Positions 1 through 11,788 of a DNA stretch of 64,000 nt are shown in pieces. Position 1 is the stretch's first letter, and the number at the start of each line of letters is the position of its first letter. Source of the DNA: Coriaria nepalensis (lineage: Eukaryota > Streptophyta > Magnoliopsida > Cucurbitales > Coriariaceae); NCBI GenBank assembly GCA_027186245.1, contig CP114497.1:1061501-1125500 (forward strand), in the 5' to 3' direction. Position numbers and translations under genes: made by a program. The notes under the pieces are model-generated. The model saw nothing but the letters and a program-made list of their open reading frames with translations. It made no database searches and had not been told where the DNA came from.

Positions 1-1367
1 TGTTCCAATAAACTCTTCCTTTTCCGGTACAACCACAATCCTACGAAACCCATACCGGAAACGACCAATATTGTAGCAACAACTATAACCACAACCAACA
101 CAATATTCTTCAGTTCTCCAGATTGCCCACTCGAAACCTTCATAAACGAAGTATAACCAACCGACCCTGGATCAGCACGTTGCAAACTTCCGATCTGATC
201 GAACAGAAAACAATTTCCGGAACTCTGTTCGAAAAACAGAACAAGACAAGAACAGCTATTGAGACAGGCTTCTTGACAAGCATTAAGGTTGGATTTCAAT
301 GAGGGTTTTATGAACGAAAGTGCAAAGTAATCTAATTTCTCACCAATGTAAAGAAGCTCAAATGAACTTTTCGGGGTATCACAAGTCGAGGAAATATTGG
401 GAGGTTTGCAATTAAATTTAGAGCTTAAAGGAGTTGGACATTGACACCAATTTTCGAAATAGCAAACATAGTAAGGGTCACAAGGTTCGGGCGAGTTACA
501 AGGATTTTCGGGTATTCTAGTAGATTCAGGGTGAACATTTTTTCCCTTATGAAGATCATGGAAAGATATCGAACCATCCGAACCGAGAATAACGGCCCAA
601 AACGCAGTTGAATCGTTATTATCTGAGAAGGGGAATTGCCAGAGAAGGACACTGTTTTGGTCATAGTAATTCCATGAGTTTCCAGATAGGGAAACAGAGT
701 GGACCTTGCCATTAACACTACTACTATTAGTCTTTCGGTTGTCATTCTTGACAGACCAATAGATTTGTGGAACTTCAAATCCGGCCGATAGGACTAAATC
801 ACCAGAATTAAACTTGAGATAATGATTCAAATTATTGTGGTTTGGAAAACTCTTGAGCTGCATTCCTTCTAGAAAATCCTGACCTGGTAAAAGTGTATCG
901 GTTGGATGGCTAAAACTCTGCCAAAGAACACTCTGTTTCTCACTAAACAGAACCAAATTACCTGAATCATGTAATTCCATGGATTTTACAGTTTCTCCGG
1001 TCGTGTTTGTCGACCAACTAAAATGATCCCCGCTCTTTAGATAAACATTTCCATTTTCATCGAAGACGAATTTGTCGGAACTTGTAACGAGCAATCCTCT
1101 GTTTGCAGTCCAGACTACTTTTGAACTAGGCAAGTGAATGACAACTAGCACGAATAATTTGACATCTAGAGCCGTATAGAAGCCAAGGGCGAAAGCAGAG
1201 TTGTTGGATAGAAGGAATTGTCCACTAGAACTGGACCATTCGGATTGAGATGCTTGGAATCCAGGGGATATTTGACCGATCTGCTGATTCAAGGCAGCGA
1301 TGTAGCAGGGTTTGAATACAAGGAGGAAGAATAAGAAACAGAGGAGTTCAAGATGAAACAGACCCAT
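1..1367 (-). CDS. G-type lectin S-receptor-like Ser/Thr kinase, SD2-5 type (5' part only)
   Basis: An uninterrupted minus-strand frame runs from ATG at 1367-1365 to the left window edge, about 455 residues. It has a hydrophobic signal peptide (MGLFHLELLCFLFFLLVF), then a bulb-type mannose-binding lectin domain with WTANRG and the DSGNLVL...WQSF.HPTDTLLPGQ signature. A Cys-rich region follows (NPCNSPEPCDPYYVC, then a PAN/apple-like segment with CQEACLNSCSCLV) and a transmembrane helix (NIVLVVVIVVATILVVSGMG) ending in the basic stop-transfer YRKRKSL. The intracellular kinase domain expected for the SD2 family would lie beyond position 1, so it cannot be judged. The absence of introns fits the family. 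Such proteins sit in the plasma membrane, with the lectin domain outside and the kinase inside. Closest recalled relative: Arabidopsis SD2-5 (At4g32300). The family call is firm; the ligand is unknown. Confidence 0.9.
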   Translation of the reverse strand, partial: MGLFHLELLCFLFFLLVFKPCYIAALNQQIGQISPGFQASQSEWSSSSGQFLLSNNSAFALGFYTALDVKLFVLVVIHLPSSKVVWTANRGLLVTSSDKFVFDENGNVYLKSGDHFSWSTNTTGETVKSMELHDSGNLVLFSEKQSVLWQSFSHPTDTLLPGQDFLEGMQLKSFPNHNNLNHYLKFNSGDLVLSAGFEVPQIYWSVKNDNRKTNSSSVNGKVHSVSLSGNSWNYYDQNSVLLWQFPFSDNNDSTAFWAVILGSDGSISFHDLHKGKNVHPESTRIPENPCNSPEPCDPYYVCYFENWCQCPTPLSSKFNCKPPNISSTCDTPKSSFELLYIGEKLDYFALSFIKPSLKSNLNACQEACLNSCSCLVLFFEQSSGNCFLFDQIGSLQRADPGSVGYTSFMKVSSGQSGELKNIVLVVVIVVATILVVSGMGFVGLWLYRKRKSLLE

Positions 1368-3674
1368 TAGCCTCTTTGATTACATCAGCTTACAAAACCT
1401 GTTAAAAATTTTCATAACCACAAAAAAATTTCAGGGCTTTGGAAGAATTGAATCAAGGAAAGAACAGTTTGAAAATAAGGGCAGTAGAAGATACTACCCA
1501 CAAAAAAATGTATATATATATATTTATTTATTTTTGGGAGGGCATGGAAAAGATAAGAAACAAAACAGAGCATATGAGACACATTGCTCTCTCTCTCTCT
1601 CTCTCACACTCATTATACAACAAAGTCCAGCTTTTTCTAGCAGATACTTGATTATAGTCATTATTAACAAGTTAGAAATCTAAGCAAATTATAATTAAAC
1701 AAAGGTAGTTGATCTTTTTGTTTGTATCTAGAATGTTTGGTAGCTTAACATGCTAAAAATTGTAGGCAATGTCCATCCAAAAAACAAGGAATCGAATAAG
1801 ACTCAAAGGAAGTGAAGAAAGGAGTATGTACTAACCTGATTACTGATCCGATTGCAAGAACCCAGAAAAAAGAAAAAAAAAAACAAAAACAAAGACATAA
1901 AAGATCTGCAGCCAGAGAGAGAGAGAGAGAGAGAGAGGTATTACAATAAATGATTCAACTTTTCATTACAAGAAACATTAAACGATCAATTCGACCTTTG
2001 TATTGTGTAATAATACATCCGTACCTGTACGTATTGTATTCTTCTTTTTATAGACGACTAATGGCGCCCTCGTGCCGGCTTTACCCGAGTTGGTGAGAAT
2101 CTTAATTGACCACTAATATTCATATAAATAATAATAATTTAAATTAAAAAAAAAAAACCCTAGAAAAAGGACGAGTGAGAGCTCAAGTCGTTGGGCTTAG
2201 GTAGATTTTTGGAGGAGTTCAAGAGTAGTAAATGTTGGGAGCAGGTACTAAATGCAAGTTGGGGAGTGCACACTACTAACTCTGTCTCTGTGGAAACTTC
2301 TATAGTTGAATTATGACTTGGATTACTACACTATTTTCAGCGATATGGAATGAATTATACTTTCAAGGCCCACTTATATCCAACCCCCCAACTCCAGTCG
2401 AGGTCCAAAAATATCCACATTACCAATTGGAACCGGGTCGGGTCAAATCATGATAATATGTTTCATGATATGATTCGCTGTCATCCTTCTCTAAATTCAT
2501 TAAATCTATATTTTTGTTTTTATTTAAATTTTTAAAGGATTTATTTATTTATTTATATTTTCAACTTATCTATTATTCTCGACTTTATCAAATTAAGGTC
2601 GTATAGTCTCTTATGCATATAGTGAAAACCATAATAAACGTATATATCTAATTATATCAATTTATAAAAGTAACATGTAAGTATCTTTTTATCATTTTAT
2701 TTTATTCATATAAGTTTTACCATATATATATCTTAATATACGTATTTCTATTACTGTTAATTTATGTGTATGTTGTCTTATAATTATCAAACACAAGAAC
2801 TATAAACCATAGTTAGTAGAATATGGTCTTGTAGTACTCTCCTATCAACAACTTCATATGCATCATTCTATCACAAAAGATTTCAGATATCATTTTCTCT
2901 TTCGTTCATCAAATTTTAATTTGACACAACTAACACACACGACATGTCGCACACATGCTAGAAATATCACGTATATTCATAAGGAATATTCTATTGGAAT
3001 CCGACCGACCGACTGCGGACCTCAAACCCACGTTCCAATTCAGTTGATTCACAAACGTTTTACAGAAAAAAAAAAAAAAAGGCAATTCACGTTCGCTCGA
3101 AATATGGCGAAGTTGAAGGCGCATGCTTTTTGACCGTTATAACGATCTCGACGCCGTTGCTTACGTGTCCTGTTATCAATCTTTTTGTTCGCAAGCTTTA
3201 AGACTACGCTCTCTGTTTCTTACACGTGCCCATGCAAAATTAGTATTAACATAACTGAGTAGTAAAGAAGTTGTGTATAACGAGACAGAGTAAGCTTTTT
3301 AAGCGACAGATGGCGGGTCATGTGGCCTTTAAATACTATTTTTTAAATTTAACTTATTTTAATTAATAATTTTTTAATATATTTTTATTTATTTATTAAT
3401 TTTTATAATAAAATAATTAAAGAAAAAGAAATAATAATAATAATCAAATAAATTTAAATAAATAATTAAACTAGCAGAGCTATATAACCTTTGGACTTAA
3501 GAGAGAGAGATAACCACCAACAAAAGCATATTTCACAGGGCTCTCAACGGTTTTGTGACATACCATCTCTCTCTTTCTTAAGTTCTTTCTGACCACACGT
3601 TAAACCGAACCTTGGAGAAAGCTCTAGCTTGCTTTTAGAGAGAGAGACGGATAATTTGGTGGAAGGAGGAGGCT
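1368..3674. other. Intergenic region with microsatellites
   Basis: No supportable gene. This gap lies between two divergently transcribed genes, so it must hold both promoters. It contains a (CT)n tract near 1587-1605, a (GA)n tract at 1914-1937 and strongly AT-rich DNA at 2540-2760 and 3320-3470. Pyrimidine/GA-rich stretches at 3500-3660 just upstream of the MBD gene look like a plant 5' leader. Short open frames here have no recognisable protein features. Confidence 0.6.
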
Positions 3675-5330
3675 ATGGCGGTTGTTGATAACGATAACAA
3701 TAAGGAAGTTCAAGCTCAAATTTCAGGAGCAGAAGATGAGGTTGTATCTGTAGAGCTACCAGCTCCACCTGCTTGGAAGAAACTGGTCTCTCTCTCTCTC
3801 TCTCTAACTTTTTTGTTTTTGAAAAATCATATTAATTTGCTCTTTTACTAGTAAAGATGGGATTTTTGCTGTTGGGTTAGGTTAATTTTGCTTCAATTTT
3901 GTTTTCCATGGTAAATTATGCTTTGGGTTGTTTGGTTGTTGCTGAAATTGTAGGTCTATTTGGGGCTACGGTTTGTTTGAGCAAATAGCTACTCATATTA
4001 TGGTTATCTGTAAATTTTAGAACTTTTGTGCTTGGATTTTCTTGCAGAAATTTGCTGCTTTGTTTCCTTCTCTGTCTATTTATTATGCTTTAGGGCAATT
4101 TTACCAAAAATTTCAGATTTTTTCCTTGAGCCAAAACTCTTACTGTATAAATGGGGAACCTTTTATGGCTTTTACAGCATACTCTCTGGTTTTTATGAAA
4201 CTCTGAGCTTATGAGAAATTTCAACAAGGTAAGGACTGTTTCATTCACTGTCCAACATGTCTAGTGTATTTCCCTGAAGATTTTTTCTGCTTTTCTTCTT
4301 AATCGGACCTCAAATGATGTAGGGTGAATTATATTACCCTTTTTCTGTTATGGTGGAATAATATGAGGTTGACTTCTCACATTGCTAAAAGTTCGTGAAA
4401 CACTGTCATTTGCTTATTTTTTGGTTCGTTTTCTAGTACTTGCCCAAGAAGGGAGGCACTCCGAGAAAGAATGACATCATGTTCATAGCTCCCACCGGGG
4501 AGGAGATTAGTAACAGAAAGCAGTTGGAGCAGTACCTGAAATCCCATCCAGGTAATCCTTTGATATTGGAATTTGACTGGACAAGTGAAACTCCAAGGAG
4601 ATCAGCAAGGATCAGTGAGAAGGCCAAGGCGACTCCGCCCAGAGAGGAAACACCGAAGAAACGGAGCAGAAAATCGTCAGGCTCCAAGAAGGAAAGTAAA
4701 GAGACAGAGTGTGTTAAGGAAATTGAAATGAAAGATGCAGAGGAGGTGAAAGACGCAGCAGAGGGGGTGAAGGAGATTGAAATCAAAGATGCAGTGGAGG
4801 TGATTGAGAAGGAAAACGGAGTTTCTGAGAAGAATGAGGCTAAAATTGGAGTTGAGGCAAAGGAAGAAGTTGAAGCTGAAAAGGAAAAAGGAGTGTCTGG
4901 GGAGAATCAGGCTGTGAATGGAGTTGAGGCGAAGGAAGAAGTTGAGAAAACGGAGAAGTTAGAGGTAGCGGGGCTCAGTAACAAGGAAATTAAGAAAGAT
5001 GATGCTAAGGGAATAGAAAATGGTCAAGTAGAAGAACCTGAAGCTAAAGAGAAAAATGAAAATAATGGCATCCAAACTGAAGCAGAGCAAGCCAATGGCT
5101 CGGATGAAACGAAATCGTATGCTCCAGATGCTACTCCCATTGAAGAATCCAAAGAAGGGGTTAAAGAGAAACAGAAGGAGAAAGAGGAATCGTCCAATGC
5201 GAATAAAGAGGTAGAAAAGAGTGATGAAAAATTTCTCAATCAGGCTGAAGAGCATGGTAAGAGTAGTACTAACCAAGCGGGTCTAAGCAATGTTCCACAA
5301 CATCCGTCACCATCGCCTGTGAGTTGCTGA
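3675..5330 (+). CDS. Methyl-CpG-binding-domain protein, MBD10/MBD11-like
   Basis: Two exons, 3675-3785 and 4437-5330, join in phase 0 and give 334 residues. The donor G|GTCTCT and acceptor TTCTAG|TAC lie inside the MBD, a position supported by the uninterrupted motif PAPPAWKKL + [11 protein letters not shown] across the junction. The MBD (about residues 27-92) continues through [22 protein letters not shown] and [12 protein letters not shown], then [15 protein letters not shown]. The remaining 240 residues are a low-complexity Lys/Glu-rich tail with repeated EAKEEVE and VKEIE-type units, typical of plant MBD10/11. These nuclear proteins associate with chromatin; MBD10 and MBD11 are not strong binders of methylated CpG, so binding specificity should not be assumed. 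The Lys/Glu tail gives many spurious open frames on the other strand. Confidence 0.93.
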
Positions 5331-6151
5331 AGATGTTACTTTCCATCTCCTTTGTCTGGTCTGTAATATCTTAATAGTTTAACTTTAACCTCTCTGTTTT
5401 TGTAACTCTGTAATTGCTGGGATGATTGTAATTTTTACGTTTTTCCTTCTGTTTATGATAGATTTATATGTAGGGATACTATTGGGTTCTTTTTCTGTTA
5501 CATTGCTGGGAACTTGGTAGAATGTCAACCAGCCTTTGACTTTTTTTGTCTGGTGAAACAATGCTCTGTCATGTTTTCTGAATTTATAAGCTTGCCTCCG
5601 ACTTTTTCATTTTTTAATTCTTGTGCTCTGTTTTTGGGTTGAAAATTTATCATATCTGTAGCCAATGTCTCAAAAGAGAAAATACTAACTTAAAAGAAAA
5701 GTGGGTGGGTTCGTTTCAAAACATAATTAGAATCAAAGAATAACAACGAAACATGCTTATATTCATATGGGCTATCAGGCTATACTCTGCCATCATTCAT
5801 AGTTTTCCTCTGTTTTCTACCCACGAAAGGTATAACCAACCTTCTGAATTCCGATGATAAAAAAATAATAGTAATCTTCAAGACAGGAAGAGGAACGTAG
5901 CCCAGAATGATGAAATGAAATCAACAAGATTAGAAAGTTTCAAAAAGGGGAGAATATTTTCGGAAAGAGAAACCAAAAAAAGTAACAGTAAAGGAAGAAT
6001 CTATACTTATCCCTCTTAAAAACATTCCCCAGTTCTTCATCTTTACCATCTTTCAGATTAAGGCCAAAGAATCTCCCTCCCCTTTGGGTTTTACATCATC
6101 ATTAAACAAAGGCTAAGAATCTTCATTCATCCCGATCATCTTTATCTTAAA

Positions 6152-7533
6152 ATGAAATGCCCTTTGCCTCTCACTTTCTCCAACACTTTCTCCTACAATC
6201 CAATGGGCTCCTCTCTAGTGTTCCTTCTCTTCTCACTCTTATTCCTTCATGGTAAGTCCACTTTAATCCTTTTCTTCAATCTCAAATACTACGTTTAATA
6301 CTTGATCAAATTATAATCAGCATTTTCTGCAGCCAATGCATTCACCGGGACGTATGGAGTAAACTACGGAAGAATTGCAGATAACTTGCCTGAGCCCGAA
6401 GGGGTAGCGACCCTTCTCAAAGCTGCCAAAATCAAAGACATAAGAATCTATGACGCGGATAAAGGAGTCCTAACCGCCTTCAAAAATTCTGGTATCGAAA
6501 TAGTTGTCGGTCTTGGAAATGAATTCCTCAAAGACATAAGCGTGGGAGAAGACCGTGCCATGGACTGGATAAAAACAAATGTCGAACCGTACCTCCCTGG
6601 GACCCACATCCGAGGAATCGCTGTCGGAAATGAGATCTTAGGTAACTCCGATATCGAGCTATGGGAAGTACTTTTACCCGCTGTAAAAAATGTATACAGC
6701 GCCCTCAAACGGCTTGATTTAACCGACACCATTCAAGTCTCGAGTCCACATTCCGAAGCCGTTTTTGAAAATTCTTTCCCGCCTTCTTCATGTAATTTTC
6801 GGGAAGACATCTCACCATTCATGAAGCCACTCTTGCAATTCTTCTCTCAGATCGGTTCGCCTTTTTTCATAAATGCATATCCATTTTTAGCATACAAGAG
6901 TGATCCGGAACATATCAATCTTAACTATGCAATATTCAAGTCGAATCCCGGAATTTACGATGCGAAGACTAACTTGCATTATGATAACATGTTCGATGCT
7001 CAAATCGACGCGGCATATGCTGCTTTGGATAAGGTCGGATTTACTAAAATGGAGGTGATAATTTCGGAAACGGGCTGGGCTTCTAAAGGGGATGAGAATG
7101 AGCCCGGTGCGACACTGAAGAATGCGAAGACATATAATTACAACTTGAGAAAGAAGTTGGCGAAAAAGAAGGGTACGCCTTATAGGCCAAAGAATGTGGT
7201 TAGAGCTTATGTGTTTGCTCTGTTCAATGAGAATTTGAAACCAGGTCCCACTTCGGAGCGGAATTTCGGGTTGTTTAAGCCGGATGGGAGCATTTCGTAT
7301 GATATTGGATTTACTGGCCTCAAGTCTTCTTCTGCGTCTTCTATTCTATCTTTTTACAAGGTATATATTAGTTTCCTTCTATGCTGTGAATTACTTGTTT
7401 GAGTTACAAAACTGGGTTCTTTGACATTTCGGGTTCTTTGGAAAAACAGGAAAAGGGATTCCGTGGTTGGTTCGGATCGCCGAGTTGGTTGGTTTTATCA
7501 AGTTGTGTAGCTGCTTTGCTTCTGGTTTCTTAG
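6152..7533 (+). CDS. Glucan endo-1,3-beta-glucosidase (GH17), GPI-anchored type
   Basis: Three exons (6152-6251, 6333-7360, 7450-7533) encode 403 residues. The first exon ends in the signal peptide and the split Ala codon joins to NAFTGTYGVNYGRIADNLP, the usual GH17 start. The (beta/alpha)8 catalytic domain carries both catalytic glutamates: the acid/base donor in IAVGNEIL (about E134) and the nucleophile in VIISETGWASKGD (about E279). RNFGLFKPDGSISYDIG closes the domain. The last exon adds a short hydrophobic C-terminus (WLVLSSCVAALLLVS) following small residues, a typical GPI-anchor signal; no X8/CBM43 domain is present. The enzyme would hydrolyse callose at the cell surface or plasmodesmata. 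An internal in-frame Met lies at codon 18, but the first ATG gives the better leader. Best guess is the At2g27500/At1g32860 subgroup. Confidence 0.93.
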
Positions 7534-8880
7534 GCTTATAGTGTATCAATGTTACATGTCTTGACCGTTTTCCAAAGTGAAGTAACTCATAAGATTTGAT
7601 CCTGGTTCTTCAACTTGAAACGACATCTTGTATTCTTGTAACATAAGATGAATATATGTATAGCCAATTCATTTTCTGTATATAAATACATATATGTATG
7701 TATATGTAACTTCAAAATTCATTCTTCATCTGATATATGATGATCAGTTTTTCAATTTATCAGCAATATTGCCTAAACAACTATCTTGTTATCAACAAAA
7801 TGTTTGAAAGGTAATTCTTTCATACAATTCGCTTTATTTTCCTTAGACTCATTCTGTATTGTTTCTTTAGACCTATTAGTCATGAAAAGCTGTGATTTTT
7901 ATTTGGATGATTATGAAATTCTTCACACAATATTTGGGTATTTTGAGGAATTGATTTATTAGGCCATTATTGGTTCTCTTTTCCTTTGATTGTATGTTAA
8001 ATCACATAATTAGATAACATAATTGAAGTATGATATCACCCCTTTCTGTAGTTTTTGACTTCTATGCTTCTTTTTCTCGGTATAGAAGTTTGATTTGGGA
8101 ATATTCTTCCATCCTGTAATTTGGTTCCTTGTTCAACTAAGTGACTAAAATGTGCCAAGTGATCAATTAAACTGGTATTCCAAAGTAGGTTGATTTTGGT
8201 TTTAGGAAATTCACACTTTCAAGCTCAAGAACTTCATGAACATGTCTCTTCTTTTTTTCTCTTTCTCTATTGATGGGAAAAGAATTAGTTTAAGGATCGA
8301 TGGTTGAACCATATGCTTAGGAGTTAGAGATTATCATCATGCAAACTATAGTTTGAAAAACTATATGGAACACTTGAAAAGAGAATTTGTTTCCTTACAA
8401 TTCATAACACTCTCTTTAGTTTGCTAAATACTCTATATAATAATGATTATTAACACATTTACTCAGTTGGTGTACCCCTTTTTTTGTGCTAATCAAAAGC
8501 AATAAGCAAATTGATGAACACGTTAAAACCTTTCATCATACTTCTTTTCTTTTGTTTACCAATTATTGGCCATTTTAATGGATTTGATTCAAAAAATGAC
8601 TCGTTTATAGGCTTTTATTGGCTAAAAAGTTCAGCCCAACATCGTTGCTTAGATGATTTTTATGTTTTTCTATTATACGTGTTTGTTTTTCTCATTCAAA
8701 TCCTCCAGTTAACTCATTTACCTAACATTCTATTTTTTGGAATTAATATAAACAGATTATGGTATCACTCTATTTGGAATTAATATAAATAGAATCAATA
8801 GGAGTCAATATTGCAGTTCATGCTCTTTTTAATGTAATATTTTTCTCTTTTTGCAGCACATCATCTAAGGTCTTTGACTA
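7534..8880. other. Intergenic region, AT-rich
   Basis: This stretch holds the 3' flank of the glucanase gene. AATAAA-like and TATATGTA-rich sequence near 7640-7700 is compatible with polyadenylation. The rest is AT-rich DNA with a short imperfect duplication around 8735-8790 (GGAATTAATATAAA twice). No protein or RNA gene is recognisable. Confidence 0.5.
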
Positions 8881-8899
8881 TGAACCGGATTAAAGTAAC

Positions 8900-10050
8900 T
8901 ACTAGTGCAACGCGATGAGTTACCCGTTGACCAAAATGAGGCACCGGTGCACAATGATGAGACGCAAGAGAAGCAAATTGAGCCACAAAGTATTCATGGG
9001 AAGAATTCAATAGCGATTCTGATCCTAATGAGGGAGAGTATGATAGTGAGCTATTGCGGTCTGAATCGATGCAAGATAGAGACTGCCACCACATCACAAA
9101 GCGTAAGGTACTTAATAAGAGGATTATCGATGTAAAGTTTTTTAAAGATGAAAATATAGATCTTAAAAAATGCTTGATACGAATTGGTGGAACTGGGTGT
9201 GTACGAGGAAGGCCAAAGTGTATCCATATTTGGTGCAGTACTTCTATGCCAACTTGAAGGTGAAGAAAATTGGTAATGTGATGGTACCGAGTTCATATAT
9301 GAAGGGGGTGAAGCTCATTTTTTTAGGATATATGGCATTTAGTGAGCAATGGTAGTGGCGACTGTCTATACTACGATAATGAGGTGGGTTCGCGGACTGT
9401 TTTTGATGCCAATGCTATTGAGGAAGAGGGGGGACTATCTGCAAGCATCGCGACATACTCTGATAAAAAGGATGTGCCATTTAGTGGTCGCTAGTATATT
9501 CTATCCTTGTTCTGGGTATTATACTTTGGTCTTTCCGGATGATGTGAAAATCTTGTGGTATACACTGCGTATGAGGGACCTCTCCATGCCACAATTCATG
9601 ATAGGCCACATGCAAAAATGGCTTCCAGAAAAGATGGTCAATTGCCATATGGGAATCTATTATTGACCTTCATATTCAAGAAGATAAAGATGCCACTACT
9701 ATTAGAGGTTGATGTGAAGATGAATTGTTTTGACACCATCGAGTAGACTTCGGTTAAACGGGCTAGGTTTCATAAAACCAGTTTCGGTTGGGAACGAAAG
9801 GACCAACCATCTAGTAGAAAACAAGGAACACCAGGAAGTGACAACCCCCTATCGAAGATTGAACAGGCATTAGTCAATATTCAGAAGCAGCAGGTGTCGA
9901 TGGAGAGTCACTTTCAAGCAACAAATGATGGTCTTCATGTAGAACTCCAGTTGGTAAAGGGAATGGTACATGACGTTTCTGCTGCTATGGAATCTTTCAT
10001 ACGTTCATATCAAACACGTGTGAAGCCCGGGAAATCCGTGCTTCCTCTTT
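8900..10050 (+). mobile_element. Decayed plant transposon-protein fragment (Transposase_32-like)
   Basis: Coding similarity is spread over all three plus frames with stops between them, so this is a remnant and not a gene. Recognisable pieces in order: an acidic leader (GEYDSELLRSESM), then NWVCTRKAKVYPYLVQYFYANL (in the frame opening at 9170), matching the W..C.....VREFYANL pattern of the putative plant transposon protein family. Next comes KDGQLPYGNLLLTFIF (9640s), the LPYG.L.T block of the same family. A coiled-coil-like tail (LSKIEQALVNIQKQQ...) follows at 9860-10010. The family assignment is from memory of motif spacing; I see no LTRs or terminal repeats bounding it. Confidence 0.5.
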
Positions 10051-10344
10051 TGTGAGGGTAACATTGATAGCCTTGTCGTCCCAACCATTTTCGATTTTAG
10101 CTAACAGGATCGTGTATGCATTTAGTCTTTGTTTTAAACGTTGCATTTTCAATTTCAGTTGTTTAACAGTGAACTTATAGGCTGACTGAAGGTTGAGGGT
10201 GTCGTACATCTTAGTCCAAGTATGTTTGGTGAACACTCTATCAACTATGTTCCCCTTCATCGTCTCACCAATCATTATGTTGATGAAAACACCCTCTAAT
10301 GGTACACTCCATAGCCTTACCTCATATGTCTCAAAGGAATCCAT
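9997..10344 (-). pseudogene. Myb/SANT-like DNA-binding domain fragment (LIMYB / PIF-Harbinger-associated type)
   Basis: A 115-residue minus-strand frame matches the plant Myb/SANT-like domain: an initial W.....VFI.IM.ETMKGN, then FTKHTWTKMYDTLN, KFTVKQLKLKMQRLKQRLN and the diagnostic LL....NGWDDKAINV. It lacks the DEVW...I..HP segment that normally ends the domain, diverging instead to TKEEARISRASH. Such domains occur in L10-interacting MYB-like proteins and in the second protein of PIF/Harbinger transposons. It overlaps the 3' end of a plus-strand transposon remnant on the opposite strand and has no continuation, so I treat it as a fragment. Domain identity is fairly sure; expression is unknown. 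Confidence 0.55.
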
Positions 10345-10943
10345 AGCTGATATCAGCGATAGTGTAAGAATATATATAATTATGGTTGTACTTAAAAGGT
10401 GTCAACTGTCAAAGGTATTAGTAATATTGATTAAATAAATAAAACCCACCCTTTATTAAAAATACTTCAACCCAGATGTTAACACCTTCTGTTATCATTA
10501 TAAGCCTAGATTCCTCATCAATAATTTGAACTCCCGTTTTAGAGCCCCATTTCAGACAATCTAACGTTCAAATCGTTCAGAAAATAAAATTATAAGATGA
10601 GGAGATGCTCTATATTGAAATTGGGGAAAAGATTCTTACTAGAAATTCATATCAAGGTTAGTGGTTCGTGGTGGCAGTGGTTCGTTGAGGCACCCCAGAC
10701 CTAAGAAAATATTAGGGCCTGAGCATGATAAATTTTGTAGTGAGAAGGAGAGGAGGGGGCATTGAAAATTTGTAAGTAAATTGGAAAATCAAAAGCTCCG
10801 TAAGAGATGGAAAGATATACATGTTCAATCTTCCAAGCATCCATAAAGGTTAGGGAGAGTGATTTTTTTTTTGGCTCTCTTCAAAATTCGGTTTTTATAT
10901 TTTTCTGACGCAAAAATCTTTGCCAAACGATCCTTTCTTATAG

Positions 10944-11036
10944 GGAAAACGATTTTTCGTATTTTCAAAATCTTAAAAATGATTTTGGAAAACGATTTTT
11001 CGTATTTTCAAAATCTTAAAAATGATTTTGGAAAAC
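10944..11036. repeat. 43-bp tandem duplication
   Basis: A unit beginning GGAAAACGATTTTTCG starts at 10944 and again at 10987, with a third partial start (GGAAAAC) at 11030, so the period is 43 bp. The two full copies are essentially identical, indicating a recent duplication. The sequence is noncoding. Confidence 0.85.
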
Positions 11037-11357
11037 AATTACCAAACATACTCTCTGTCTTTTCCTCGCTAAATTTTATAAGGGATCGGTGTGGGACTCG
11101 TCGACAAGCACGGGATTTGAATTCACATTCATGTTACGACTTTGTCGACCTCAGGGTTAAGCTGCCTATCCAATCATCTGCTGCCACGTCAATCTCACGT
11201 TCAGACTTGTTTTCAGCAATCATGTTTTACTCGTTCATGCTTCGTTAGCTATAAAAACCCACTGAGTTTCAAGTAACATTTCCATCGTTTCCTCACGCAA
11301 TATTGGATAGAGATAAATATAAACTAAGAAGGGATAGATATTCATATCATAGCGAGA

Positions 11358-11788
11358 ATGTTCAACAACAGAGCTGTTCTTTCGATCACTCTTGCGGTGG
11401 CTGCCATGGTTCTACAATGCGGTGGCGCTCAGGTTTACACCGATTGGGCTGCAGGAAAAACCTTTGTCGTTAGTGATATCTTATGTAAGACACTAAGTCA
11501 ATTTTCCACATGATTTCTCTATTTCAATTTATTTGAGTAATGAAAAAAAATTAACTAATTGTTCAGTCTTTTAATTAAACTTCAATTAAATTGCAGTGTT
11601 TCAAAATTATGACCAATCAACTCGACGTGCTAGAAGTGCCTAAAGCTTCTTACGATGCATGCACTACCGACAACGCAATAGGCAACATCATCAGGACTGG
11701 ACCCGCAAACGTCACTCTCACCTCCGCTGGGGAGCACTATTACATCCGCACCGTCGGCCGCCACTGCCAAGCTGGCCAGAAGTTATGA
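11358..11788 (+). pseudogene. Phytocyanin (blue copper protein) pseudogene
   Basis: Exon 1 (11358-11491) starts MFNNRAVLSITLAVAAMVLQ, a signal peptide, then QVYTDWAAGKTFVVSDIL. Exon 2 begins at about 11598 and carries LEVPKASYDAC, RTGPANVTLTSAGEHYYI and GRHCQAGQKL. The phytocyanin family is certain, but four lesions are visible. The loop between QVYT and DWAAGK, about 20 residues including the G.GW motif, is missing. Exon 2 is out of frame after DQST, just where the copper-ligand His (STHDV) should be; a 2-nt loss explains it. The copper-ligand Cys in YYIC is Arg (YYIRTVGRHC). Translation stops right after GQKL, before the usual INV strand. A working type-1 copper site is impossible. Confidence 0.85.

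Noticed and set aside
4433..5276. Minus-strand frames opposite the MBD gene
   Set aside because: They are antisense shadows of the Lys/Glu-rich tail (AAG/GAG codons read as Leu/Phe/Ser-rich frames).
8511..8783. 90-codon plus frame with a hydrophobic start (FIILLFFCLPIIG)
   Set aside because: It lies in AT-rich DNA with no splice partners, no homology I recognise and no conserved pattern.
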